A stretch of 64,000 nt of DNA from Caulobacter sp. RHG1 (GTDB lineage Bacteria; Pseudomonadota; Alphaproteobacteria; Caulobacterales; Caulobacteraceae): positions 124,001-188,000 of the forward strand of contig NZ_SMZP01000006.1 in assembly GCF_013181195.1 (NCBI RefSeq). The letters are read 5' to 3'. This document shows positions 53,437-61,951 of this stretch, piece by piece. The translations under genes and the position numbers were made by a program. The first letter of the stretch is position 1, and the number at the start of each line of letters is the position of its first letter. Under the pieces are notes generated by a model, which was not told the origin of the DNA, did not search any database, and was given only the letters and a program-made list of their open reading frames with translations.

Positions 53437-54861
53437 TTACTCTGCGGCAAGAGGCAAGACCTTCGCGGCGCGGGCGGGAATTGGCAGGGGATTACCGGCT
53501 GACTTCGCGCGTTTGACGCCCTTCTTCAGCTCCTTGCGCAGGTCGAAAGCGTACTCCCCGCAGTTGATCTGGATCGTGTGCCGGGCCGAGGCGACATAGT
53601 GCGATTTCACCGCCTGGTGCATCTCATCGCGCTCGCGGGCCATGGTCGCCGCATCGGGTAGGGCGTAGCGGCCGGTCAGATAGGCGGCGATCAGTTTCGA
53701 TTGCTCCTCGGCTATCGGCATCATGGCGCACAGCGGCTGGACCAGGGCGACCATGAACAGGTTGTCGAAGCGTGGGTCGACCATCCGCTTCCACAGGGCG
53801 ATGTCGTTGTCGGGCGCGTCGATCGTCAGCTTGTCGAAGAACGGGAAGGTGATCTTGTAGCCGGTGCACCAGATCACCGCGTCGGCCTCGACCGACGTGC
53901 CGTCCTTGAAGAACACCTGCCTGCCGTCGAAGCGCTCGATGTCGGGCTTGATGGTCACGTCGCCCGAGCCGATGCGGTTGTAGAGCTCGTGGCTGATGGC
54001 CGGGTGCGACGCCCCGAAGTCGTGGTCGGGCTTTGGCAGGCCGTGGTCTTGCGGCCGGCCGTGCACGGCGGCGATCTTGTTCTCTAGGATCCGAGCCGAC
54101 CACTTGCCCGGCAGGATCCGCGACAGCAGCGGCGGGTCCTGGCTGGGATGGTTGTTGAAGAAGTCCAGAACCGCATTGCCGAAATAGCGCGGCACCACCC
54201 AATAGCCCCGACGCACCGACAGATAGACGTCGTCGGCGTTCTCCTTGCGGCCTAGCTCGCAGGCCAGATCCAGGGCGGAATTGCCGAAGCCGACGATGAC
54301 GATCTTCTTGCCGCGCAGGTCTTCAGGGCTCGCTGGGTCGATATAATAGTGGCTGTGCATCTCCAGCCCGTCGAACTGGCCGGGCGGTTTGGGATCGGGC
54401 CAGCGCGGATCCCAGTGGTGGCCGTTGGCGACACACAGCACGTCGTAGAGTCGTTTCTCGCCGGTCTCCAGCGTGATCTCCCAAATCCCGTCGTCGCGGC
54501 GCTTGGCCCAGGTCACCGCGCACTGGAAGGTGATGCGGTCGCGGAAGCCGAAATGGTCGACATAACTGTCGAAGTACGTCGCGATCTGGCTGTGGTGCGG
54601 ATAGTCCGGATAGTCGGCCGGCATCGGAAAGTCCGAATAGGCCATCTTGTCCCGGCTGGTGTTGATGTGCAGCGAGCGATAGGCGCTGCTCATGCCGTTG
54701 CGGTTCTGGAACACCCAGTTGCCGCCGATCCGGTCCGAGGCCTCGAAGCAGTCGAACGGAATGCCCACCGCGTGCAGCTGCTTGCAGGTCGCGATCCCCG
54801 ACGAGCCCGCGCCGATGATGCAGACGCGGGGCAGGGCGAACGCGGCGGAGCCGTCAGCCAT
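53437..54861 (-). CDS. Flavin-containing monooxygenase 1
   Basis: The 474-residue enzyme has the FAD motif IIGAGSSGIATCKQL, the FMO-type signature FDGLEMHSHYY, and the NADPH motif IVGFGNSALDLACELG, followed by ATG-type CTGY. It is a class B monooxygenase that oxygenates ketones, amines or sulphur compounds. It is clearly similar to the enzyme at 55330-56718. An 18-bp element starts 34 bp upstream of the ATG. Confidence 0.88.
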   Translation of the reverse strand: MADGSAAFALPRVCIIGAGSSGIATCKQLHAVGIPFDCFEASDRIGGNWVFQNRNGMSSAYRSLHINTSRDKMAYSDFPMPADYPDYPHHSQIATYFDSYVDHFGFRDRITFQCAVTWAKRRDDGIWEITLETGEKRLYDVLCVANGHHWDPRWPDPKPPGQFDGLEMHSHYYIDPASPEDLRGKKIVIVGFGNSALDLACELGRKENADDVYLSVRRGYWVVPRYFGNAVLDFFNNHPSQDPPLLSRILPGKWSARILENKIAAVHGRPQDHGLPKPDHDFGASHPAISHELYNRIGSGDVTIKPDIERFDGRQVFFKDGTSVEADAVIWCTGYKITFPFFDKLTIDAPDNDIALWKRMVDPRFDNLFMVALVQPLCAMMPIAEEQSKLIAAYLTGRYALPDAATMARERDEMHQAVKSHYVASARHTIQINCGEYAFDLRKELKKGVKRAKSAGNPLPIPARAAKVLPLAAE

Positions 54862-54894
54862 CGAGCTTCCTCCCGTCGCCCGGTTGAGATGGGC

Positions 54895-54912
54895 GACTTA
54901 TCGTTGTTCAGG
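54895..54912. promoter_or_regulatory. Shared 18-bp element upstream of monooxygenase 1
   Basis: GACTTATCGTTGTTCAGG occurs here and, identically, at 56730-56747 before monooxygenase 2. The core TCGTTGTTC recurs at 52725-52733 before the esterase. A TetR gene lies in the same cluster. Confidence 0.65.
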
Positions 54913-54959
54913 AAGGATGCGCTCGTGGCCGGGCAGGTCAATGTTTACGCGAGGGGAAG

Positions 54960-55208
54960 TCAGCCCTTGATCGGCTGCTCGATCTCGTAGACCGCCTCCA
55001 GCACCGCCTCGAACTTGGTGCGGAACAGCTCCTGAGCGTCCTGGAGGCCCTGGTTGTAGTAGTGCGGGCCCAGGGTCTCGCTGATGAAGTCGAGCAGGAA
55101 CTCGGCGTCGAAGCCCTTCACCTCGAGGTCCAGCTCGGTCCGCAGGTAGTCTGACAGCGCGCCGGACAGCTTGGTGCGGGTGGGCTTGTCGAAGGTGATC
55201 TTGGGCAT
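54960..55208 (-). CDS. DUF2164-type small protein
   Basis: The 82-residue protein has the family pattern SDYLRTELDLEVKGFDAEFLLDFISETLGPHYYNQGLQDA. ATG 55208 has GGAG 6 nt upstream. It lies between the two monooxygenase genes on the same strand. Its function is unknown. Confidence 0.75.
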   Translation of the reverse strand: MPKITFDKPTRTKLSGALSDYLRTELDLEVKGFDAEFLLDFISETLGPHYYNQGLQDAQELFRTKFEAVLEAVYEIEQPIKG

Positions 55209-55237
55209 GGGGAACTCCGAATCCTTGCCCATACTAG

Positions 55238-55342
55238 CCCCCTCCGCGCCTACGGCGCTCCTCCCCCGGAGGGGGAAGACGACGATGCGTCTGCCCCCGC
55301 CCGGGGGCGGACGACCTCGCGCAGCGAGGTCAGGTGGGGGCC
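55238..55342. repeat. Intergenic repeat, family shared with 50586
   Basis: Same block order as at 50586-50686: GCCCCCTCCGCGC, a CCTCCCCCGGAGGGGG hairpin, a CCCCCGCCCGGGGGCGG segment, GGACGACCT and AGGTCAGGTGGGGGC. The last part supplies the stop and final codons of monooxygenase 2. Confidence 0.8.
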
Positions 55343-56718
55343 AGCTGCGGTTCGGGTTGTAACGCCGCCCGCGCCGTCACCGGCAGCTTGCCGCCCTGGC
55401 TCCGCGCCCGCGCCTCGCCCTTGACGATCTCCTTCTTCAGGTCGGCGCAGTAGACGTTGAAGTCGACCTGGATGGTATGACGCGCGGAGTCATAGAACTG
55501 CCCGGTGTGGCGCTCTTCGTCCTTCTCCATGATGCGCACCATCTCGGCCTCCGCCGGCGGCGCATACGCCCCGGCCAGATAGGCCGCCGCCAGCTTGGCT
55601 TGCTGCTCGGCGAAGTTCACCAGGGTCGGCAGCGGCTGGGCCAGGCCCATGAAGAACAGGTTCGGCACCCCCGGCTTCATCATCCGCTTGAACAGTGGGA
55701 AGCGGTGGTCGGCGTCCGGCTTCAGCTCGGCTTCGTCGAAGAAGGGAAAGGTGATCTTGTAGCCCGTAGCGAAGACGATGGCGTCGACGGTTTCCACGCT
55801 GTCGTCGGCGAATCGGACGCAGCTGCCCTCCAGCGCCTTGATGGCCGGCTTGAACTTGATGTCGCCGCAACCCGCCCGCGTCAGGAACTCGCCCGAGACC
55901 GACGGATGGGCCTCCAGCGGCTCGTGGTCGGGTTTGGGCAGGCCGTAGTCCTCCATATTGCCGATGGTCTTCTTGATGACCTTGCGGGCCAGGGACAGGC
56001 CCAGCTTGCGCGGCATCCAGGACGGCATGGCGCTTTTGTCGGCCGGCTTGCCATTCATGTATTTGGGGAACACCCAGACCCCGCGACGGGCCGAGACCCA
56101 CAGGTTCTTGGCGATCGGCCGCTGGGACAGCTCGCTGGCGATGTCCATGGCCGAATTGCCCATGCCGACCACCACGACATTCTTGCCCCGCATGTCGACC
56201 GGCTCGAACGGGTCGCAATAGGCGTGGGCGTGGAAGGCCGGGCCGTCGAACTCGCCAGGATACTCCGGCACGCGCGGGTCCCAGTGGTGGCCGTTACAGA
56301 CGAACAGCACGTCGTAGAGCCGTGTTTCGCCTGTGGAGAGCGTCACCGCCCACAGGCCGTCCTCGGTGCGCTGGGCGCGCTCGACCCGGGTGTTGAAGGT
56401 GATGGTCGGCCTCAGACCGAAATGGTCGACATAGTCCTTGAAGTACTGGTGCAGTTGGGCGTGGTGCGGGAAGTCGGGCCAGCCGGCCGGCACGGGATAA
56501 TCCTCGAACGCCAGCCGCCACTTCGACGTGTCGATGTGCAGGCTCTCGTAGCAGGCCGACAGGCCGTTGGGGTTCTTGTAGTACCAGTTGCCGCCGATCT
56601 CGTCGGACATCTCGAAGCAGTCGTAGGGGACGCCGTAGTCCTTCAGCCGCTTGATGGTCGTGAAGCCGCTGCAGCCGGCGCCGATGACGCATGCCTTGGG
56701 AAGAGCCTGGGCCGCCAT
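55330..56718 (-). CDS. Flavin-containing monooxygenase 2
   Basis: The 462-residue enzyme has FAD motif VIGAGCSGFTTIKRL, the signature FDGPAFHAHAY and NADPH motif VVGMGNSAMDIASEL, with ATGYKITFPF. It resembles monooxygenase 1 through its length, so the pair probably arose by duplication. It is the most upstream gene of the leftward cluster. Its last three codons and stop lie inside an intergenic repeat. The shared 18-bp element lies 12 bp before its ATG. Confidence 0.88.
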   Translation of the reverse strand: MAAQALPKACVIGAGCSGFTTIKRLKDYGVPYDCFEMSDEIGGNWYYKNPNGLSACYESLHIDTSKWRLAFEDYPVPAGWPDFPHHAQLHQYFKDYVDHFGLRPTITFNTRVERAQRTEDGLWAVTLSTGETRLYDVLFVCNGHHWDPRVPEYPGEFDGPAFHAHAYCDPFEPVDMRGKNVVVVGMGNSAMDIASELSQRPIAKNLWVSARRGVWVFPKYMNGKPADKSAMPSWMPRKLGLSLARKVIKKTIGNMEDYGLPKPDHEPLEAHPSVSGEFLTRAGCGDIKFKPAIKALEGSCVRFADDSVETVDAIVFATGYKITFPFFDEAELKPDADHRFPLFKRMMKPGVPNLFFMGLAQPLPTLVNFAEQQAKLAAAYLAGAYAPPAEAEMVRIMEKDEERHTGQFYDSARHTIQVDFNVYCADLKKEIVKGEARARSQGGKLPVTARAALQPEPQLAPT

Positions 56719-56729
56719 TCCACCCTCCT

Positions 56730-56747
56730 GACTTATCGTTGTTCAGG
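56730..56747. promoter_or_regulatory. Shared 18-bp element upstream of monooxygenase 2
   Basis: Identical over 18 bp to the site at 54895-54912. Its position 12 bp before the ATG would let a bound protein block transcription or translation start. Confidence 0.65.
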
Positions 56748-56795
56748 TGAGCGTATCAGCGTTATGCGAGGGGGCAAGCGGACCTTGCGGAAGCC

Positions 56796-57131
56796 TCAGC
56801 GCCCGCCGAAACGCGGAGCGACATAGGACGCCGCGCAGCTGGAGTTGCACTGTGCCCAGCGGCTGGAGCAGCCGTCGTCGTCGCTGGCGGCGTTGCAGAA
56901 ATAGAGCGTGCGCGAACAGATCGCGCGACACTGGGCGGCGTCGCCGTACGGCCGCCCCGCAGCCAGAGGAATGGGCGTCGGCAGCACGAAGTTCGGCGCA
57001 TCCAGCGGGCTCTGCATCGGCGCGAGCGCCGACGCGGCCGGTTTCGGCTGCGGCTTGGGCGGCGTGGGCTGGGCCGCCAGCGACGGACCGGCGCAGGCGA
57101 TGACCAGCAGGGCGAGAAGTGCGCGGCGCAT
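56796..57131 (-). CDS. Exported Cys-rich small protein
   Basis: The 111-residue protein has a signal peptide (MRRALLALLVIACAGPSLAA), a Pro/Ala-rich stretch, then six Cys in the pattern CRAIC-FC-GC-QC-SSC, which could form three disulphides. ATG 57131 was chosen. No family is recognised. It is transcribed leftward in the gap before the monooxygenase cluster. Confidence 0.6.
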   Translation of the reverse strand: MRRALLALLVIACAGPSLAAQPTPPKPQPKPAASALAPMQSPLDAPNFVLPTPIPLAAGRPYGDAAQCRAICSRTLYFCNAASDDDGCSSRWAQCNSSCAASYVAPRFGGR

Positions 57132-57176
57132 GGTTCTCAAGCTAGCGGATCGTGGTGAAGGGGCGGTTAACCCTGT

Positions 57177-58628
57177 TCACCCCCTCAGCATCTCCCGCCC
57201 CGCCCAGACGCTGTGCGTGCCGCTGCTGAGCTTGTGGGGCAGGGCGATGCGGCAGACGATCTCGAAGCGCTTAGCGTCGATGATCGCGCACTCCGAGGTT
57301 CCGCGGTTCTCGTCGATCAGGAAACTGATCAGGTAGCCGTCATCTTCGTCGACCGCCCCGACCTTGGGCGCAAACGGGGCTTCGCTGGCGTAGTGGCCCT
57401 CAGGTAGATCGATCGACCAGCTCTCGCCGGTTTCCAGGTCGTGTTTTACGAAGCCGTTGAACAGGAACCAGCCCGGCTTGGACGTCGTGGAATAGGCGTA
57501 GCGATAGGGTTTGCCGGCGTATTGCTGGTTGAACATGCCGAACTCCAGGTTCCGCTCGTCCAGGTGCTTTTCCGTCGTCTCGCCGGTGGCAAGGTTGAAG
57601 CGCCAGCGGTGCAGCTTGGGCTGGAAGCTGTGCTCGTCCAGATAGGCCATCAGGTGGCCGTGGCCATCGGGGGCGTCGGCCAGCGGGCGTGGGATCGGGT
57701 TTTCCTGGAAGTAGCCGTCCAGCACGACCTCGTCGCCGTCCTCGTAAGCGTTCAGCCAGTGCAGCACATAGGTCGGCGCGGCCTCGAACCAGCGCGGCTC
57801 GCCGCCCTGGCGCGGGACCAGGGCGAAGCGGCTGGGCACGCCCTTGTGCAGGCGCACCGCATGAACCCCCTTGGCCATCAGCTCCTGGTCCCAGAACACC
57901 GGCAGGTCGTTGAGGATGGCGTATTTCGACGAGAAGGCCATGTCGTGCGGCAGGCGCGGCCCCGGCAGCGGCACGCCCTGATAGACGGTGCGCTTGCCGG
58001 CCGCGTCGACCACGCCGTAGTGCATGTGCGGCCAGGCCTTGGAATAGTTGAAGAACATCAGCTCGCCCGTGGCCTCGTCGACCTTGGGGTGGGCCGAGAC
58101 GCCCTCCAGCGGCGCCCAGGCCGCGACGCCCAGGTTCTCCAGGGTCAGCGGATCCAGGCGATAGGCCTCGCCGCATTGGTAGAAGGTGGCGATGGCCTCG
58201 CCATTGTGGACGACGATGTCGGTGCTGGCGGTGTCCTTCAGGCTCCCGTGGGCCCCGAAGCCGGGACGCTTGGAGACGCCGGGACCGTCCATCAGACCGC
58301 CCCACAGGCCCTCGCCGGCTTCCTGCTCCGCCTCGAAGCACCGGGTGCGGATGAAGCGGTTGCGATAGGTCGCTTCGCCGGCCTTGAACTCGATCTGGCA
58401 GACCATGCCGTCGCCGTCGAACGGGTGGTAGCGGCCGACCGGGTCGTGGACCGGGTTCTCGGTGTTGCGCAGATAGACGCCGTCCAGGTCGGCGGGTATG
58501 GCGCCCTCAAGCACCTCCAGCTCCCAGGCGTTGACCTCCTCGTGCAGCGGCGTCCAGGGGCCGGTCATGTACGGGTGGTTGGTCGGCGACAGCGAGGTGC
58601 GCACCTTGGGCAGGCGTTCGATTTTCAT
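57177..58628 (-). CDS. Carotenoid cleavage oxygenase family protein
   Basis: The 483-residue protein shows the iron-binding His of the seven-bladed propeller family: SAHPKVD, RLPHDMAF, VLHWLNAYE and GTHSVW near the C terminus. It also has RYHPFDGDGMVCQIEF near residue 70. Such enzymes split carotenoids, apocarotenoids or stilbenes with oxygen. The gene lies 37 nt after the TetA-like gene on the same strand, so the two may be co-transcribed. Confidence 0.88.
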   Translation of the reverse strand: MKIERLPKVRTSLSPTNHPYMTGPWTPLHEEVNAWELEVLEGAIPADLDGVYLRNTENPVHDPVGRYHPFDGDGMVCQIEFKAGEATYRNRFIRTRCFEAEQEAGEGLWGGLMDGPGVSKRPGFGAHGSLKDTASTDIVVHNGEAIATFYQCGEAYRLDPLTLENLGVAAWAPLEGVSAHPKVDEATGELMFFNYSKAWPHMHYGVVDAAGKRTVYQGVPLPGPRLPHDMAFSSKYAILNDLPVFWDQELMAKGVHAVRLHKGVPSRFALVPRQGGEPRWFEAAPTYVLHWLNAYEDGDEVVLDGYFQENPIPRPLADAPDGHGHLMAYLDEHSFQPKLHRWRFNLATGETTEKHLDERNLEFGMFNQQYAGKPYRYAYSTTSKPGWFLFNGFVKHDLETGESWSIDLPEGHYASEAPFAPKVGAVDEDDGYLISFLIDENRGTSECAIIDAKRFEIVCRIALPHKLSSGTHSVWAGREMLRG

Positions 58629-58665
58629 GGGCGGCTCCTCCTCGTTGGAGCGACCCTAGATCCAG

Positions 58666-59865
58666 TCAGTCTTGTTGTGCAAGTTTCCCCTGGCGTCCGC
58701 CCAACAGGATCGGCAGGCAGCACAGGCCTAGGAGCGCGCCCAGCACCCAGACCAGGCCGGGGAACGACGCGCGGCTGGAGAAGTAGATCTGGGCGATCGC
58801 CACGGGCGCGACGACGGTGGCCAGGCCTTGCAGGCTGGCGACCACGCCCTGCAACTTGCCCTGCTGGTCCTCGCCGACCTGGCGCGAGATCAGCGCCTGC
58901 AAGGCCGGGTGACCGATGCCGCCCAGGCAGAACACCGGCAGCAGCGCGAACGCCATCCAACCCTTCGTAGCCAGGGCCAGCGCGACATAGGCGAAGGCGT
59001 CGCTGACGATGCCGATGGCCAGGGCCTTACGCTCGCCCAGCCGCTCGGCGACCGGGCCGGCCACGAAGGCCTGGGCGATGGCGTGGAACAGGCCAAAGCC
59101 CGCCAGCGACAGGCCGATCGTCCAGCCGTCCCAGCCGAATTTGTCCTCGCCGTACAGCACCCACACCGTGCCGCCGACCTCGCCGACGCAGACGATCAGC
59201 ACGAAGGCGATCATCAGCGGCGCCAGCACCGGGAAGGCGCTGGCCCAGCGCAGGGCGGCGAAGGGGTTGAAGGCCGAGCGGTCGATGGGCGCGCCCCGAT
59301 TTTTGTGCGACTCCGGAAGCAGCACCAGCGCCATCAGCAGGTTCAGGCCGTTCAGGCCCGCCGCCGCCAGGAACGGCGCGCGCACCCACACCTCGCCCAG
59401 CAGGCCGCCGATCACCGGGCCGGCGATGAAGCCCAGGCCGAACACGGCGCTGAACAGGCCATAGCGCCGGGCGCGCCGGTCCTCGGGCGTGATGTCGGCG
59501 ATATAGGCTTGGGCCACGGCCATGCTGGCGCCGGTCACCCCGGCGATGGCGCGGCCGACGAACAGCCAGGCCAGGGTCGGGGCCAGGGCCATGAACAGAT
59601 AGTCGATCGCCGCGCCGGCCAGCGACGCCAGCAGCACCGGCCGGCGGCCCACCTTGTCGCTGATCGCGCCCAGCACCGGCGCGCACAGGAACTGCATCAG
59701 GGCGTACAGCGCCAGGAACGCCCCGAACCGCCAGCCCAGTTCGCCGGTATGCCCCACCTCGCGCAGCAGGCGCGAAATGATCGGGATCACCAGGCCGATG
59801 CCGACGGCGTCCAGGGCCACGGTGGCCAGGATCAGCGGGAAAGCGAACTTGGAGCGGTCGCGCAT
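58666..59865 (-). CDS. TetA-like MFS tetracycline efflux pump
   Basis: The 399-residue protein has 12 TM segments, motif A GAISDKVGRRPVLL (66-79) in loop 2-3 and the conserved TM1 acidic motif TVALDAVGIGLVIP with Asp19, as in Tn10 TetA. It is divergent from a TetR-like gene with two operators between them. ATG 59865 is used rather than the upstream TTG, which falls inside an operator. Tetracycline is the likely type of substrate; the natural one may differ. Confidence 0.82.
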   Translation of the reverse strand: MRDRSKFAFPLILATVALDAVGIGLVIPIISRLLREVGHTGELGWRFGAFLALYALMQFLCAPVLGAISDKVGRRPVLLASLAGAAIDYLFMALAPTLAWLFVGRAIAGVTGASMAVAQAYIADITPEDRRARRYGLFSAVFGLGFIAGPVIGGLLGEVWVRAPFLAAAGLNGLNLLMALVLLPESHKNRGAPIDRSAFNPFAALRWASAFPVLAPLMIAFVLIVCVGEVGGTVWVLYGEDKFGWDGWTIGLSLAGFGLFHAIAQAFVAGPVAERLGERKALAIGIVSDAFAYVALALATKGWMAFALLPVFCLGGIGHPALQALISRQVGEDQQGKLQGVVASLQGLATVVAPVAIAQIYFSSRASFPGLVWVLGALLGLCCLPILLGGRQGKLAQQD

Positions 59866-59869
59866 GGAA

Positions 59870-59903
59870 TTTATCAATGATAAAGTTATTTATCGGCGAT
59901 AAA
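59870..59903. promoter_or_regulatory. Two tandem TetR-type operators
   Basis: TTTATCAATGATAAA (59870-59884) and TTTATCGGCGATAAA (59889-59903) are perfect palindromes around 3-bp centres, 19 bp apart centre to centre. The half-site TATC matches that of Tn10 tetO (CTATCAGTGATAG). They lie between the divergent tetA-like and tetR-like genes. Confidence 0.9.
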
Positions 59904-59947
59904 GATTGTCCTTGCCGCCGGGTCAAGTCGTTTCCTATAGGGCGATC

Positions 59948-60568
59948 ATGAAGGTCGATCGCGCGCGCATCATCGCCACAGCGCTGGACGTGCTGAACGA
60001 GGTCGGGGTCGACGCCCTGTCGACGCGGGCGATCGCCCAGCGCCTGGGCGTGCGTCAGCCGGCGCTCTATTGGCACTTCGCCAATCGTCGCGCGCTGCTG
60101 GACGCTCTGAACCTGGAGATCCTGGCGCGCGGGCACACCCGTTCGCAGCCGATCGCGGGCGAGCCGTGGCAGACCTTCCTCCGCGAGAACGGCCGCAGTT
60201 TCCGGCGCGCTCTGCTGGCCTATCGCGACGGCGCGCGTGTCCATGCCGGCACCGAAGCCGACCCGCAGGACCTGGAAGACGTCGAGGCCCAGATCGCCTA
60301 CCTGGTCGCAGCCGGCTTTCCGGTGGGCCGCGCCATGGAGGTGCTGGTGGCGATCAGCCGCTACGTCGTCGGATGCGTCCTGGAGGAGCAAGCCGAACCG
60401 CTGGACGGCGAGGCCGAGACCGAGGTTCTGGACGATGCCGTCCAGGCCTACCCGCTGCTGGCCCAGGCCCTGGCAAGCTATCGCCAGAGCGGCTACGGGA
60501 CCATGTTCGAGCGAGGCCTGGACCTGATCGTCAGCGGGGCAGAGGTGTCGCTGGCGACTGCGGGCTGA
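59948..60568 (+). CDS. TetR-like tetracycline-type repressor
   Basis: The 206-residue protein aligns with TetR of Tn10 along its length: helix-turn-helix STRAIAQRLGVRQPALYWHFANRRALLDAL and core RSFRRALLAYRDGARVHAGT. All main tetracycline-contact residues of TetR are kept: His63, Asn81, Phe85, His99, Thr102, Gln115 and Glu146, each one less than the TetR(B) numbers. It would control the divergent efflux gene. Its last 38 bases overlap the convergent dehydrogenase gene. Confidence 0.85.
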   Translation: MKVDRARIIATALDVLNEVGVDALSTRAIAQRLGVRQPALYWHFANRRALLDALNLEILARGHTRSQPIAGEPWQTFLRENGRSFRRALLAYRDGARVHAGTEADPQDLEDVEAQIAYLVAAGFPVGRAMEVLVAISRYVVGCVLEEQAEPLDGEAETEVLDDAVQAYPLLAQALASYRQSGYGTMFERGLDLIVSGAEVSLATAG

Positions 60569-61877
60569 CCCGCCACACCACGTTGCCGACGTCATCGGCC
60601 ACCAGCAGCGCGCCGGACTTGTCGACGTTGACGCCGACGGGGCGGCCCTGGGCCTTGCCATCCTTGTCGAGGAAGCCGGTCAGGAAGTCCTGCGGCTGGC
60701 CTGCGGGCTTGCCGCCCGCGAACGGCACGAAGATCACCTTGTAGCCGACCTGCGGCTTGCGGTTCCAAGAGCCGTGCTGGCCCACGAAAATCCCGCCGTT
60801 ATAGGCGGCCGGGAAGCTCGCGCCCGTGTAGAAGGTCAGGCCCAGCGAGGCGGTGTGGGCGCCCAGGGCGTAGTCGGGAACGATGGCGCGCTCGACCAGG
60901 TCGGGGCGCTTGTCGGCGTCCTTGATCCGCTTGTCGACGGTCTTGCCGAAATAGCTGTAGGGCCAGCCGTAGAAGCCGCCCTCGCGCACCGAGGTCATGT
61001 AGTCGGGCACCAGGTCGTTGCCCAGTTCGTCACGCTCGTTGACGGCGGTCCACAGCTCGCCATTGGCGGGGTTCCAGCCCATGCCGTTGGGATTGCGCAG
61101 GCCGCCGGCGAACAGGCGCTTGGCGCCCGTGGCCAGGTCGACCTCAAGGATCGCGGCCCGGTCGACCTCGTTGTCCATGCCGTTCTCGCCGACATTGCTG
61201 TTCGACCCGACCGTGGCATAGAGCTTGGTCCCGTCCGGGCTGGCGATGATGTTCTTGGTCCAGTGGTGATTGATCGGCCCGCCCGGCAGGTCGGCGACCT
61301 TGCGCGGCGCGGCGGTGATCTGGGTCGCGCCCTCCTGATACGGGAAGGCGACGATGGCGTCGGCGTTGGCGACGTAGAGCGTGTCGCCGACCAGGGCCAT
61401 GCCGAACGGCGACATCAGGTTGGTCAGGAACGGCGTCTTCATTTCCGCCACCCCGTCGCCGTCGGCGTCGCGCAGCAGGCTGATGCGGTTGGCGCTCTTC
61501 ACCTCGGCGCCGGCCTTGCTCATCAGCATCTTCTGGAAGAACCCGCGGATGCTGGGCTTTTCTTCCTTCTTGGGCGGCTTGTTGCTCTCGGCCACCAGGA
61601 CATCGCCGTTGGGCAGCACCAGCATCCAGCGCGGGTGATCCAGGCCGCTGGCGAACGGCTGGACCTTGAAGCCTGCCGGGGCCTTGGGCGTCACGCCCGC
61701 CGGCCAGCCGACCACTTCCGATACGCTGACCGTCGGGATCAGGGTCTTGGTCGGAGCGGGCAGTTCGGGATTGGCGCCATAACCGATCTTCGAGGTTTCC
61801 AGCGGGGCCTGGCTACAGGCCCCAAGCGCGGCGACCGCGCCGCCGATGATCAAGATTTCGCGAAATCGGCGGGTCAT
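60531..61877 (-). CDS. L-sorbosone dehydrogenase-like lipoprotein
   Basis: The 448-residue protein has a lipobox (VAALGACSQA, Cys near residue 20) and a six-bladed propeller of the sorbosone/glucose dehydrogenase type. Visible blocks include LDHPRWMLVLPNGDVLVAES, INHHWTKNIIASPDGTKLYATVGSNS, GLRNPNGMGWNPANGELWTAVNERDELGNDLVPDY and GQHGSWNRKPQVGY. It probably oxidises sugars or related compounds in the periplasm using PQQ. ATG 61877 was chosen. It overlaps the 3' end of the tetR-like gene. Confidence 0.82.
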   Translation of the reverse strand: MTRRFREILIIGGAVAALGACSQAPLETSKIGYGANPELPAPTKTLIPTVSVSEVVGWPAGVTPKAPAGFKVQPFASGLDHPRWMLVLPNGDVLVAESNKPPKKEEKPSIRGFFQKMLMSKAGAEVKSANRISLLRDADGDGVAEMKTPFLTNLMSPFGMALVGDTLYVANADAIVAFPYQEGATQITAAPRKVADLPGGPINHHWTKNIIASPDGTKLYATVGSNSNVGENGMDNEVDRAAILEVDLATGAKRLFAGGLRNPNGMGWNPANGELWTAVNERDELGNDLVPDYMTSVREGGFYGWPYSYFGKTVDKRIKDADKRPDLVERAIVPDYALGAHTASLGLTFYTGASFPAAYNGGIFVGQHGSWNRKPQVGYKVIFVPFAGGKPAGQPQDFLTGFLDKDGKAQGRPVGVNVDKSGALLVADDVGNVVWRVSPQSPATPLPR

Positions 61878-61951
61878 GGGCGCTACTTTCTTCAGGCTGC
61901 GTTCAACCAGGATCAGCTTAGATGCAGTCAGGAGATTGATACGGTTCAACC

